Below, in pieces: positions 1-8,406 of a stretch of DNA of 57,553 bases (position 1 is the first letter of the stretch; each line of letters starts with the position of its first letter). Origin of the DNA: Bradyrhizobium sp. (GTDB lineage: Bacteria > Pseudomonadota > Alphaproteobacteria > Rhizobiales > Xanthobacteraceae); NCBI RefSeq assembly GCF_016213215.1, contig NZ_JACRAW010000020.1, positions 1 to 57,553 on the forward strand, written 5' to 3'. The notes below the pieces were generated by a model, which did not search any database, was not told the DNA's origin, and was given only the letters and a program-made list of their open reading frames with translations. The position numbers and the translations under genes are program-made.

Positions 1-254
<254 letters not shown>

Positions 255-275
255 GCGAAGCGCTATTTCCTCCCT

Positions 276-356
276 GTCATTGCGAGCGAAGCGAAGCAAT
301 CCAGAAGTGTCACCGCAGAGTCCGGATTGCTTCGTCGCTCCGCTCCTCGCAATGAC
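276..356. repeat. Interspersed palindromic repeat, family 1, copy 1
   Basis: The left arm begins GTCATTGCGAGCGAAGCGAA and the right arm ends CTCCTCGCAATGAC; the arms are inverted copies of each other with GCAATCC / GGATTGC inner segments. Two further copies lie at 16898-17010 and 21652-21738. The element is non-coding, as the ORFs through it are short and shared between frames. It looks like a REP/MITE-type element dispersed in intergenic DNA. Confidence 0.8.
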
Positions 357-375
357 GGCTCGGACGCATCGCGGC

Positions 376-411
376 CAAGAAAAGGGAAAGGCCGGGATCG
401 CTCCCGGCCTT
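376..411 (-). terminator. Rho-independent terminator of the glp operon
   Basis: A perfect 10-bp stem (AAGGCCGGGA at 388-397, TCCCGGCCTT at 402-411) with a TCGC loop is followed on the minus strand by TCCCTTTTCTT. It lies about 50 bases downstream of the glpV stop, so it probably ends the glp transcript. Confidence 0.75.
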
Positions 412-458
412 CCTGTTTCGTCGATGGCCGAAACGAGTTCGGCATGAAGATGCGAAGC

Positions 459-2255
459 TTACTTCGCCTCGGCGCGCTTGGGCGGGGTGGCCGGCCACGA
501 CTTGATCAGCGTGTCGTAGTCGACGGTTTCGCCCTTCGGCTTCTCGTTGGCGAGCTTGCGCTGGGGCGCGATGCTTCCATCCTTCTCGGCCTTCGCGAAC
601 CAGTGTTCAGCCTTGTCCTTCTTGTTCATCTTCGGACCGCAGGCACCCTGCACGCCGGACTTCTCCAGACGTTCAAGCACCGAATCCTGCGCGGCAGCGA
701 GCGAGTCCATCGCCTGCTGCGCCGTTTTGGCACCTGACGACGCGTCGCCGATGTTCTGCCACCACAGCTGGGCCAGCTTCGGATAGTCAGGCACGTTGTT
801 GCCGGTCGGGGTCCACTGCACGCGGGCGGGCGAGCGGTAGAACTCGATCAGGCCGCCGAGCTTCGGCGCACGTTCCGTAAAGGACTTATCCCAGATGTCG
901 GATTCACGGATGAACGTGAGACCGACATGGCTCTTCTTGAGGCTCACCGACTTGGAGACGATGAACTGCAGGTAGAGCCAGGCTGCCTTGCGGCGGTCGG
1001 CCGGCGTCGACTTCAACAGCGTCAGCGAGCCGGCGTCCTGGTAGCCGAGCTTCATGCCGTCCTTCCAGTACGAACCATGCGGCGACGGAGCCATGCGCCA
1101 CTTCGGGGTGCCGTCGGCATTCACCACCGGCAGGCCCGGCTTCACCATGTCGGCGGTGAAAGCGGTGTACCAGAACATCTGCTGGGCGATGTTGCCCTGC
1201 GCCGGCACCGGACCGGCTTCGGAGAAGGTCATGCCCTGCGCCTGCGGCGGAGCATACTTCTTCAGCCAGTCGAGATATTTGGTGATGGCGTAGACCGAAG
1301 CGGGACCGTTGGTGTCGCCGCCGCGCTCGACCGAGGAGCCCACGGGACGGCAGCCTTCCATGCGGATGCCCCATTCGTCGACCGGCAGACCGTTCGGAAT
1401 GCCCTTGCTGCCGTTGCCGGCCATCGACAGCCAGGCGTCGGTGAACCGCCATCCGAGCGAGGGGTCCTTCTTGCCATAGTCCATATGGCCGTAGACCTTG
1501 ACGCCGTTGATCTCCTTGATGTCGTTAGTGAAGAACTCGGCGATGTCTTCATAGGCCGACCAGTTCACGGGCACGCCGAGCTCATAGCCATACTTGGCCT
1601 TGAACTTGGCCTTGTACTCGGGGTTGGTGAACCAGTCGTAGCGGAACCAATAGAGGTTCGCGAATTGCTGGTCGGGCAGCTGATAGAGCTTGCCGTCCGG
1701 ACCTGTCGTGAATGACTTGCCGATGAAGTCGTTGACGTCGAGCATCGGATTGGTGACGTCCTTGCCGTCGCCGGCCATGTAGTCGGACAACGCCATTGTC
1801 TGGCCGTAACGGAAGTGTGTGCCGATCAGGTCGGAGTCGTTGATCCAGCCGTCATAAACGTTCTTGCCGGACTGCATCTGGGTCTGCAGCTTCTCGACCA
1901 CGTCGCCTTCCTGGATCAGGTCATGCCTGACCTTGATGCCGGTAATCTCGCTGAAGGCCTTCGCCAGCGTCCTCGCCTCGTATTCGTGAGTCGTGATGGT
2001 CTCCGAGACGATGTTGATGTCCATCCCCTTGAAGGGCTGGGCCGCTTTTTCGAACCACTGCAGTTCCTTGAGCTGATCGGCCTTGGACAAGGTCGAGGGC
2101 TGGAATTCACTGTCGATCCACCTCTGGATCGTGGCATCGTCGGCGCGTGCAGGCGCCGCGATCGTCATCGACGCCGCAATCAGCGCCGCGGCGCTGGACA
2201 TCGTCAGAAAGCTATTCTTCGTCAATGGACCCTTCCTTCTCCTAAACTGTCGCAT
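459..2255 (-). CDS. glpV: Glycerol ABC transporter substrate-binding protein
   Basis: A 598-residue periplasmic solute-binding protein of the carbohydrate-uptake (CUT1) type. The N-terminus carries basic residues, then a hydrophobic stretch ending in APARA-DD, a standard Sec signal with cleavage near residue 39. The start is ATG at 2255, chosen because GGAGGA lies 5 bases upstream; a longer in-frame start at 2279 lacks this site. It is the last gene of the operon glpD-S-T-P-Q-U-V. The rhizobial glycerol transporter has this same gene set, with GlpV as the binding protein. About 600 residues is long for a CUT1 binding protein but normal for this subfamily. The ligand assignment as glycerol rests on the operon, not on visible binding residues. 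Confidence 0.9.
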   Translation of the reverse strand: MRQFRRRKGPLTKNSFLTMSSAAALIAASMTIAAPARADDATIQRWIDSEFQPSTLSKADQLKELQWFEKAAQPFKGMDINIVSETITTHEYEARTLAKAFSEITGIKVRHDLIQEGDVVEKLQTQMQSGKNVYDGWINDSDLIGTHFRYGQTMALSDYMAGDGKDVTNPMLDVNDFIGKSFTTGPDGKLYQLPDQQFANLYWFRYDWFTNPEYKAKFKAKYGYELGVPVNWSAYEDIAEFFTNDIKEINGVKVYGHMDYGKKDPSLGWRFTDAWLSMAGNGSKGIPNGLPVDEWGIRMEGCRPVGSSVERGGDTNGPASVYAITKYLDWLKKYAPPQAQGMTFSEAGPVPAQGNIAQQMFWYTAFTADMVKPGLPVVNADGTPKWRMAPSPHGSYWKDGMKLGYQDAGSLTLLKSTPADRRKAAWLYLQFIVSKSVSLKKSHVGLTFIRESDIWDKSFTERAPKLGGLIEFYRSPARVQWTPTGNNVPDYPKLAQLWWQNIGDASSGAKTAQQAMDSLAAAQDSVLERLEKSGVQGACGPKMNKKDKAEHWFAKAEKDGSIAPQRKLANEKPKGETVDYDTLIKSWPATPPKRAEAK

Positions 2256-2328
2256 GTTGTTCCTCCTTTGGAGCCACAAACTCTAAACAGGTCCGGGTTG
2301 ATCCCGAATCTGGCCTTTTTCGCGAGCT

Positions 2329-2658
2329 TCAGACCGTACGGAAAACAATCACGGCCATCACAAGCGAAATTGCAGTTGCGAGCCATAGGCTCGAAATCTC
2401 CAGACCTTCCTCCCCCACCGGCAGCATCGCAATCGCGTCGGTGCCGATAAGCCCGATCCACAACAGATGGATGACGGCGGCAAGAATCAGCGAGATGAAC
2501 ACGCGGTCTCCCCGCGTGGTCGGAATGCGCAGCACGCCGACGCGCTCGGCCTCGGGATAGGCGGCGGCAAGGTAAGTCATCACCGCCAGCGTGCAGGCGA
2601 GCAGCGCGAAGAAGATCGCGGTCGGCAGCGTCCAGGCCATCCATGCGATGCTCTCCAT
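2329..2658 (-). CDS. glpU: Small membrane protein of glycerol transporter, DUF2160-like
   Basis: A 109-residue integral membrane protein with about three hydrophobic helices: residues 5-30 (WTLPTAIFFALLA...), 45-65 (FISLILAAVIHLLWIGLI) and 85-105 (LWLATAISLVMAVIVF). Between the first two is a cytosol-like loop rich in E and R. Such small proteins sit between the permease and the binding-protein genes in rhizobial glycerol ABC operons, where the gene is called glpU. Their role is unknown; an accessory subunit of the transporter is the usual guess. The ATG at 2658 is preceded by AGGAGT. A palindromic repeat (2672-2719) separates it from glpQ, the only break in an otherwise overlapping gene series. 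Confidence 0.85.
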   Translation of the reverse strand: MESIAWMAWTLPTAIFFALLACTLAVMTYLAAAYPEAERVGVLRIPTTRGDRVFISLILAAVIHLLWIGLIGTDAIAMLPVGEEGLEISSLWLATAISLVMAVIVFRTV

Positions 2659-2671
2659 GATCTTACTCCTT

Positions 2672-2719
2672 GCGCATGATCCGGTCCGAAGACCGGTAGC
2701 CACTTTTCGTGATCATGCG
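2672..2719. repeat. Interspersed palindrome, family 2, copy 1 (GCATGATC type)
   Basis: It begins GCGCATGATCCGG and ends GTGATCATGCG, with the core CCACTTTTC. A second copy at 40400-40447 shares the order GCATGATC, CCGGTA, CCCACTTTTC, GATCATGC. Here it lies between the glpQ stop (2725) and the glpU ribosome-binding site, so it forms a stem-loop inside the operon mRNA and could affect mRNA decay or the relative expression of the two flanking genes. Confidence 0.8.
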
Positions 2720-2724
2720 TCCTC

Positions 2725-3534
2725 CTAGACCCGGCCCAGCGCGAAACCGCGCGCAATGTAGTTGCGGACAAACCAGATCACGAGCGCGCCCGGGATGATG
2801 GTGAGCACGCCGGCGGCGGCGAGCAGACCCCAGTCCATGCCGGCGGCCGACACCGTGCGCGTCATGGTCGCCGAGATCGGCTTTGCCGCGACCGAAGTCA
2901 GCGTACGGGCGAGCAGCAGCTCGACCCACGAAAACATGAAGCAGAAGAAGGCGGCGACGCCGATGCCGCTTGCGATCAGGGGCATGAAGATCTTGACGAA
3001 GAACCGCGGGAAGGAATAGCCGTCGAGAAAGGCGGTCTCGTCGATCTCGCGCGGCACGCTGGAGACGAATCCCTCCAGGATCCAGACCGCAAGCGGAACG
3101 TTGAAGATGCAGTGCGCCAACGCCACCGCCCACGGCGTATCGAACAGGCCGATAGCCGAATAGAGGTTGAAGAACGGCAGCGCATAGACCGCCGCGGGCG
3201 CCATGCGGTTCGACAGCAGCCAGAAGAACAGGTGCTTGTCGCCGAGAAAGCGGTAGCGCGAGAAAGCGTAAGCCGCCGGCAACGCCACGGCGATCGAAAT
3301 GACGGTGTTGAGAACGACGTATTTCAGCGAATTGATGTAGCCGGAATACCAGCTCTCATCGGTGAAGATGCGCATGTAATTGTCGAGCGTCGGCTGATGC
3401 GGCCACAACGTCATCGTCGAGATGATCTCGTAGTTCGTCTTGAAGCTCATGTTGACGAGCCAATAGATCGGCAACAGCAGAAAGATCAGGAACAGGGACA
3501 GGATGAAGCGGCGGCCAGGGATCGAATGGATCAT
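2725..3534 (-). CDS. glpQ: Glycerol ABC transporter permease (second subunit)
   Basis: A 269-residue inner-membrane permease of the MalG type with six predicted helices; the first begins at residue 10 (FILSLFLIFLLLPIYWLV). The EAA-like cytoplasmic loop that docks on the ATPase reads EIDETAFLDGYSFPRFF near residue 160. The start ATG at 3534 overlaps the glpP stop by four bases (ATGA), which suggests translational coupling. It pairs with GlpP to form the transmembrane channel. The gene order and family match the rhizobial glycerol transporter. Confidence 0.9.
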   Translation of the reverse strand: MIHSIPGRRFILSLFLIFLLLPIYWLVNMSFKTNYEIISTMTLWPHQPTLDNYMRIFTDESWYSGYINSLKYVVLNTVISIAVALPAAYAFSRYRFLGDKHLFFWLLSNRMAPAAVYALPFFNLYSAIGLFDTPWAVALAHCIFNVPLAVWILEGFVSSVPREIDETAFLDGYSFPRFFVKIFMPLIASGIGVAAFFCFMFSWVELLLARTLTSVAAKPISATMTRTVSAAGMDWGLLAAAGVLTIIPGALVIWFVRNYIARGFALGRV

Positions 3535-4433
3535 GGCTTCTTCTCCTTCATCGGACGCTCGACGCCGGCATTCGTCATCACGGTATAGAACACCCAGCAC
3601 ACGATCAGGATGATGAGGTTGTAGACCAGCGACATCGCGGCGGCCTTGCCGAGATCGAACTGGCCGAGCGCGATCTTGACGAGCTCGATCGAAATGAACG
3701 TCGTGGAGTTGCCCGGCCCGCCGCCGGTGACGACGAACGGCTCGGTATAGATCATGAAAGAGTCCATGAAGCGGAGCAGCACCGCAATCAGGAGCACGCG
3801 GTTCATCTTCGGAAGCTGGATCGCGGCAAACACCGCCCATCGCGAGGCGCCGTCGATCTGGGCGGCCTGGTAATAGGCTTCGGGAATGGATTTCAGCCCG
3901 GCGTAGCACAGCAACGCCACGAGGCTGGTCCAGTGCCAGACGTCCATGACGATGACGGTCGCCCAGGCGTCGAAATCGTTGGATACATAGTTGTAGTTGA
4001 TCCCGAGGCTGTTCAGCGCGTAGCCGAGCAGGCCGATGTCGGGCCGGCCGAAGATCTGCCAGATCGTGCCGACCACGTTCCACGGGATCAGGAGCGGCAA
4101 GGCGAGGATCACGAGGCACGCGGCGACCTGCCAGCCCTGGCGCGGCATCGAGAGCGCAATCACGATGCCGAGCGGCACCTCGATCGCCAGGATTGCGGCG
4201 GAGAAGAACAGGTTGCGCCAGAGCGAGGCGAAGAAACGGCTGCCGAGGTCGGTCGAGGGATCGAGCAGCTCCTTGAACCAGCCGACGCCGTTCCAGAAGA
4301 ACTGGTTGTTGCCGAAGGTGTCCTGCATCGAATAGTTCACGACCGTCATCAGCGGCAGCACCGCCGAGAACGCCACCAGCAGGAACACCGGCAGCACCAG
4401 GAACCAGGCCTTTTGATTGATGGTCTTTTCCAT
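3531..4433 (-). CDS. glpP: Glycerol ABC transporter permease (first subunit)
   Basis: A 300-residue permease of the MalF/UgpA type. A hydrophobic helix starts at residue 10 (AWFLVLPVFLLVAFSAVLPL), and five more follow. The EAA loop is EAYYQAAQIDGASRWAVF, near residue 190. The ATG at 4433 overlaps the TGA of glpT as TGATG, so the two are likely translationally coupled. Together with GlpQ it forms the membrane pore for glycerol uptake driven by the GlpS/GlpT ATPases. Confidence 0.92.
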   Translation of the reverse strand: MEKTINQKAWFLVLPVFLLVAFSAVLPLMTVVNYSMQDTFGNNQFFWNGVGWFKELLDPSTDLGSRFFASLWRNLFFSAAILAIEVPLGIVIALSMPRQGWQVAACLVILALPLLIPWNVVGTIWQIFGRPDIGLLGYALNSLGINYNYVSNDFDAWATVIVMDVWHWTSLVALLCYAGLKSIPEAYYQAAQIDGASRWAVFAAIQLPKMNRVLLIAVLLRFMDSFMIYTEPFVVTGGGPGNSTTFISIELVKIALGQFDLGKAAAMSLVYNLIILIVCWVFYTVMTNAGVERPMKEKKP

Positions 4434-5518
4434 CAGGCAGCTCCCTCCACCAGACGGCTGTCGGCATAAACGTGCACGTGCGAAGGGTCGAATTTCAGCG
4501 CCGCCTGGCCGTCGGACGATGTGAAGCCGGGTGGCACCTTGGCCGCGAACCTGGCGTCACCGACGCGCACGCGGGCGAAGCGGATGCGGCCGAGATCGTC
4601 GATCCGCTCGATTCTTGCCGAGAGCAGACCCGGCGCGGGCGCCACCACGTCGACGAACTCCGGACGCACCCCGATCTCGATCTTCGACCCGGCCGGCATT
4701 GCGTCGTAGCTGCGCTGCAGGGCGATGACGTGGCCGTCGATCTGCGCCTCGCGTCCCTTGACGACAGCCGGCACGATATTCATGCCGGGCGAGCCGATGA
4801 AATAGCCGACGAAGGTGTGCGCGGGCTTTTCGAACAATTCCGCCGGGGTACCGCTCTGCACGACGCGGCCGTCATGCATCACCACCACGGTGTCGGCGAA
4901 GGTCAGCGCCTCGGTCTGGTCATGGGTGACATAGATCATCGTGAGGTCGAGCTCGCGATGCAGCGCCTTCAGCTTGGAGCGCAATTGCCACTTCAGCTCG
5001 GGGTCGATCACCGTCAGCGGCTCATCGAACAGGATGGCTGCGACGTCGGAGCGCACGAGCCCGCGACCGAGCGAGATCTTCTGCTTGGCGTCGGCGGTCA
5101 GGCGCGTGGCCTTGCGGTTGAGGTAGGGCGCAAGGTCGAGCAGGCGCGCGATCTCGGCCACGCGCTTGTCGATCTCGGCCTTGGGCACGCGGCGGTTCTT
5201 GAGCGGAAAGGCCAGGTTCTCCCCGACGGTCATGGTGTCGTAGATGACCGGGAACTGGAATACCTGCGCGATGTTGCGCTTCTGCGTCGACAGCGCGGTG
5301 ATGTCCTTGCCGTCGAACAGGATCTTGCCGCGCGACGGCGCGACGATGCCCGAGATCAGGTTGAGCAGCGTGGTCTTGCCGCACCCGGACGGACCCAACA
5401 GCGCATAGGCGCCACCCTGGCGCCAGGTCATCGTCACCGGCTTCAACGCAAAACTCTCAGGGGCGGCGTCATTGCCGCTGTAGGAGTGCGCGAGATCGAC
5501 GAGGTCAATGCGGGCCAT
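4433..5518 (-). CDS. glpT: Glycerol ABC transporter ATPase with degenerate signature motif
   Basis: A 361-residue CUT1-type ATPase. Walker A is GPSGCGKTT (around residue 42), the Q-loop is FQFPVIYD, Walker B is AILFDEP and the switch histidine is present in YVTHDQTEAL. The LSGGQ signature is replaced by LTADAKQKISLGRG, so this subunit cannot supply a normal signature to its partner's nucleotide. A C-terminal TOBE-like regulatory domain follows from about residue 240 (IGSPGMNIVPA). The gene overlaps glpP by one base and follows glpS by 12 bases. Its defect complements that of GlpS, which suggests a heterodimer with one working ATP site. Confidence 0.92.
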   Translation of the reverse strand: MARIDLVDLAHSYSGNDAAPESFALKPVTMTWRQGGAYALLGPSGCGKTTLLNLISGIVAPSRGKILFDGKDITALSTQKRNIAQVFQFPVIYDTMTVGENLAFPLKNRRVPKAEIDKRVAEIARLLDLAPYLNRKATRLTADAKQKISLGRGLVRSDVAAILFDEPLTVIDPELKWQLRSKLKALHRELDLTMIYVTHDQTEALTFADTVVVMHDGRVVQSGTPAELFEKPAHTFVGYFIGSPGMNIVPAVVKGREAQIDGHVIALQRSYDAMPAGSKIEIGVRPEFVDVVAPAPGLLSARIERIDDLGRIRFARVRVGDARFAAKVPPGFTSSDGQAALKFDPSHVHVYADSRLVEGAA

Positions 5519-5530
5519 GATGCATCTTCC

Positions 5531-6610
5531 TCAGGGGTTACCAGGTGCGGCGACCAGGCGGCCATCCGCATCGAACACAAAGACATTGTCGGGATCGAGC
5601 GCGGCATCGAGCAGCTGGCCGGGCTCGAATTCGTGCACGCCGTGCAGCACCGCCACCCAGTTCGCGCCGTCGCGGGTCAGGTGCACGAAACTTTCCGAAC
5701 CGGTGATTTCCGTCACCGTCACCGTGGCGCGGAAGGCGTGGCGGCCGGGAATGCTTTTGGCGACCTCGAGCTGGTGCGGACGGAAGCCGACGCGATAGGC
5801 CCCGTCGGCGAGCGCGGCATAGACTCCGGTCGCGGGCGCCTCGATGCCGCCGGAATAGGCGATCTTCCGGTTCTTCTTCTCGATGAGGACGACGTTGAGC
5901 GGCGGGTCCGAAAAAACCTGTGCGACGCGCAGCGTCTGCGGACGGTGATAGACCTTGGCGGTCTCACCCGACTGCAGCACCTGGCCTTCCCACATGCAGA
6001 CGGTGTTACCGCCGAGCATGAGCGCCTCGGTTGGCTCGGTCGTGGCGTAGACGAAGACCGCGCCCGACGCCTCGAAGATCCGCGGCAGTTCGGCGCGCAA
6101 TTCCTCGCGCAGCTTGTAATCGAGGTTGGCGAGCGGCTCGTCGAGCAGGACGAGGTCGGCACCCTTCACCAACGCGCGCGCAATCGCGGTGCGCTGCTGC
6201 TGACCGCCCGACAACTGCAGCGGCGTGCGGTTCAGAAATGGCTCGAGCCGCAGCAGCCGGGCGGCCTCGGCGACGCGCTTTTCGATCTCCTCGCGAGGTT
6301 TGCGCTGCACGCGCAGGGGCGACGCGATGTTTTCGTAGACCGTGAGCGAGGGGTAGTTGATGAACTGCTGATAGACCATCGCGACCGAGCGCTGGCGCAC
6401 GTCGAAGCCGGTGACGTCCTTGCCCTCGACCAGCACCCTGCCGGTGGTCGGCTTGTCGAGGCCGGCGAGCAGCCGCATGATCGAGGTCTTGCCGGACAGG
6501 GTCGGCCCGAGCAGCACGTTCAGCGTGCCCTTCGCCAGCGTCAGCGTGATGTCCCGAATCGTGGGCACGCCGTCCACCACCCGCGTGACGTGATCGAGGA
6601 TCACCGTCAT
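5531..6610 (-). CDS. glpS: Glycerol ABC transporter ATPase lacking the switch histidine
   Basis: A 359-residue CUT1-type ATPase. Walker A is GPTLSGKTS, the Q-loop is VYQQFINYP, the signature is the normal LSGGQQQR and Walker B is LVLLDEPLANLD. The H-loop, normally VTHDQ, reads ATTEPTEAL, so the switch histidine is replaced by threonine. A TOBE-like C-terminal domain begins near residue 230. The ATG at 6610 is chosen because it overlaps the glpD stop as ATGA; the longer in-frame start at 6745 would lie deep inside glpD. With GlpT it energises the GlpP/GlpQ permease. Confidence 0.92.
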   Translation of the reverse strand: MTVILDHVTRVVDGVPTIRDITLTLAKGTLNVLLGPTLSGKTSIMRLLAGLDKPTTGRVLVEGKDVTGFDVRQRSVAMVYQQFINYPSLTVYENIASPLRVQRKPREEIEKRVAEAARLLRLEPFLNRTPLQLSGGQQQRTAIARALVKGADLVLLDEPLANLDYKLREELRAELPRIFEASGAVFVYATTEPTEALMLGGNTVCMWEGQVLQSGETAKVYHRPQTLRVAQVFSDPPLNVVLIEKKNRKIAYSGGIEAPATGVYAALADGAYRVGFRPHQLEVAKSIPGRHAFRATVTVTEITGSESFVHLTRDGANWVAVLHGVHEFEPGQLLDAALDPDNVFVFDADGRLVAAPGNP

Positions 6611-8139
6611 GAGCGTCCTCCTGCTTCCAGCAAGGGACTCTGCTGCTTGGCGATCCAGTCGTCGAGTGCGGCAATTTGGGCGGTCGACAGACGCAAGCCA
6701 AGCTTGGAACGCCGCCACACGATGTCTTCGGCGGTCAAGGCCCACTCCGAGGCCATCAGGTACCTGACCTCGGATTCGGTCAAGGTCGCGCCGAAGGACT
6801 CGCCGAGATCGGCGAGCGATTTGGCATTGCCGAGCACCCTGCGGGCGAGGGTTCCATAGGCATGCGCGAGCCGGTCGGCGTGCTCAGTGCTGAGGAACGG
6901 ATAGTCGTCCCTGAGTTGCCTGATCAGGCTGGAGACGGCGAAAACATCCATGTCCCCGCCGGGCAGCGGCGATTTGCCGGTCCACCCTTCATGCTCCGTG
7001 GCGCTGCGCAAATAGGGCGACAGCCGTTCGAGCGCTTCTTCGGCGAGGCGCCGGTAGGTCGTGATCTTGCCGCCATAGATCGAGAGCAGCGGCGCGCCGC
7101 CGGGGGTATCCAGTTCGAAGACGTAGTCGCGCGTCGCGGCCTTGGCTTCGCTCGCGCCGTCGTCGTAGAGCGGCCGCACGCCGGAATAGTTCCAGACCAC
7201 GTCCTCAGACTTGACCGGCTTGGCCAGATATTCGCTGACGGCGGCGCACAGATACTCCACCTCTTCGGGCGTCGCCTTCACCTTGGCCGGATCGCCGTCA
7301 TAGTCGCGATCGGTGGTTCCGATCAGGGTGAAGTCGTCCTGGTAAGGAATGGCGAAGATGATACGTCCGTCCGCGTTCTGGAAGATGTAGGCGCGATCGT
7401 GGTCGTAGAGCTTTCGCACCACGATGTGCGAGCCCTGCACCAGGCGAACCTTTGCCTTGGCGTTGACGCCGGCGCCGCTCGCCAGCACGTCCTCGACCCA
7501 GGGGCCGCCGGCATTGACCAGCGTGCGGGCGCGGATGGTGGTTCGCACGCCCGTCACGGTGTTGTGCGTCGTCACCTGCCACTGGCCGTCCGCCTGCCGG
7601 ATCTCGATGGCCCGGGTACGGGTGTGGATCTCGGCGCCGCGATCGGCGGCATCGCGGGCGGTGAGCACGACGAGACGGGCATCGTCGACAAAGCAGTCGG
7701 AGTATTCGAAGCCGCGCCTGAAGCGATTCTTGACCAGCGGCCGGCCTACCTCGTCGTTGGTAAGATCGACCGTGCGTGTCGCCGGCAACAGGTGGCGGCC
7801 GCCGATATGGTCGTAGAGAAAGAGCCCCAGACGCAGCAGCCAGGCCGGGCGCAGACCGGAATGGTGCGGCAGGACGAAGCGAAGCGGCCGGATGATGTGG
7901 GGAGCGATCGCCCAGAGGACTTCGCGCTCGATGAGCGCCTCGCGAACCAGGCGAAACTCATAATATTCGAGGTAACGCAGTCCGCCATGGACGAGCTTGG
8001 TCGACCAGGACGATGTCCCGCTCGCCAGATCGTTCATTTCACAGAGGAAGACGGTATTTCCGCGGCCCGCCGCGTCGCGCGCGATGCCGCAGCCGTTAAC
8101 GCCGCCTCCAATGATCGCGAGGTCGAAAATCCGATCCAA
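6607..8139 (-). CDS. glpD: Glycerol-3-phosphate dehydrogenase (FAD)
   Basis: A 510-residue FAD enzyme that oxidises sn-glycerol 3-phosphate to dihydroxyacetone phosphate and passes electrons to quinone at the membrane. The FAD-binding motif IIGGGVNGCGIARDAAGRG begins at residue 9, followed by the family segments SSWSTKLVHGGLRYLE and FAIPYQDDFTLIGTTD. The C-terminal domain after about residue 390 is the alpha-helical cap, with MASEWALTAEDIVWRRSKLG. It is the first gene of the transporter operon, so uptake and oxidation are made together. No glycerol kinase gene is seen in the window. Length matches the family. Confidence 0.95.
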   Translation of the reverse strand: MDRIFDLAIIGGGVNGCGIARDAAGRGNTVFLCEMNDLASGTSSWSTKLVHGGLRYLEYYEFRLVREALIEREVLWAIAPHIIRPLRFVLPHHSGLRPAWLLRLGLFLYDHIGGRHLLPATRTVDLTNDEVGRPLVKNRFRRGFEYSDCFVDDARLVVLTARDAADRGAEIHTRTRAIEIRQADGQWQVTTHNTVTGVRTTIRARTLVNAGGPWVEDVLASGAGVNAKAKVRLVQGSHIVVRKLYDHDRAYIFQNADGRIIFAIPYQDDFTLIGTTDRDYDGDPAKVKATPEEVEYLCAAVSEYLAKPVKSEDVVWNYSGVRPLYDDGASEAKAATRDYVFELDTPGGAPLLSIYGGKITTYRRLAEEALERLSPYLRSATEHEGWTGKSPLPGGDMDVFAVSSLIRQLRDDYPFLSTEHADRLAHAYGTLARRVLGNAKSLADLGESFGATLTESEVRYLMASEWALTAEDIVWRRSKLGLRLSTAQIAALDDWIAKQQSPLLEAGGRS

Positions 8140-8281
8140 CAGACGCTTCCCCCGGCATTCGCCCGTTCGGTTTGGCGATTTTGCTTTCGATTTGGACTAA
8201 AACACAACGCAATACGAAAGCAAGATGAAAGTGGAACGCCGGGATTAGCCTTTGGGGGAAAATGGAAGTGCGATGGTCGTT

Positions 8282-8367
8282 TTCTCCCCGCCTGCGGAGA
8301 AGGGTAAGGGGGGCATGGCCCCACGATCGGTGCTCGCCCCGTCTCCAACTCTCCCCCGCAAGCGGGG
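8282..8367. repeat. Paired small hairpins in the glpR-glpD gap
   Basis: Two short inverted repeats lie in the 267-base gap: TTCTCC...GGAGAA at 8282-8301 and CCCCGC-AA-GCGGGG at 8354-8367. They resemble the CCCGC(A/T)AGCGGGG-type palindromes that are common in these genomes. The rest of the gap (8140-8281) should hold the glpD promoter and GlpR operator, but I could not pick out a clear operator. Confidence 0.4.
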
Positions 8368-8406
8368 ACGAAGGGCCGATCTTTCAACTGAGGAGCGAAC
8401 GCCGCC

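Noticed and set aside
2140..2255. Twin-arginine signal in GlpV
   Set aside because: There are several arginines but no S/T-RRxFLK pattern, and the hydrophobic core fits a Sec signal.
4472..6859. 795-codon plus-strand ORF
   Set aside because: Antisense shadow over glpT and glpS.
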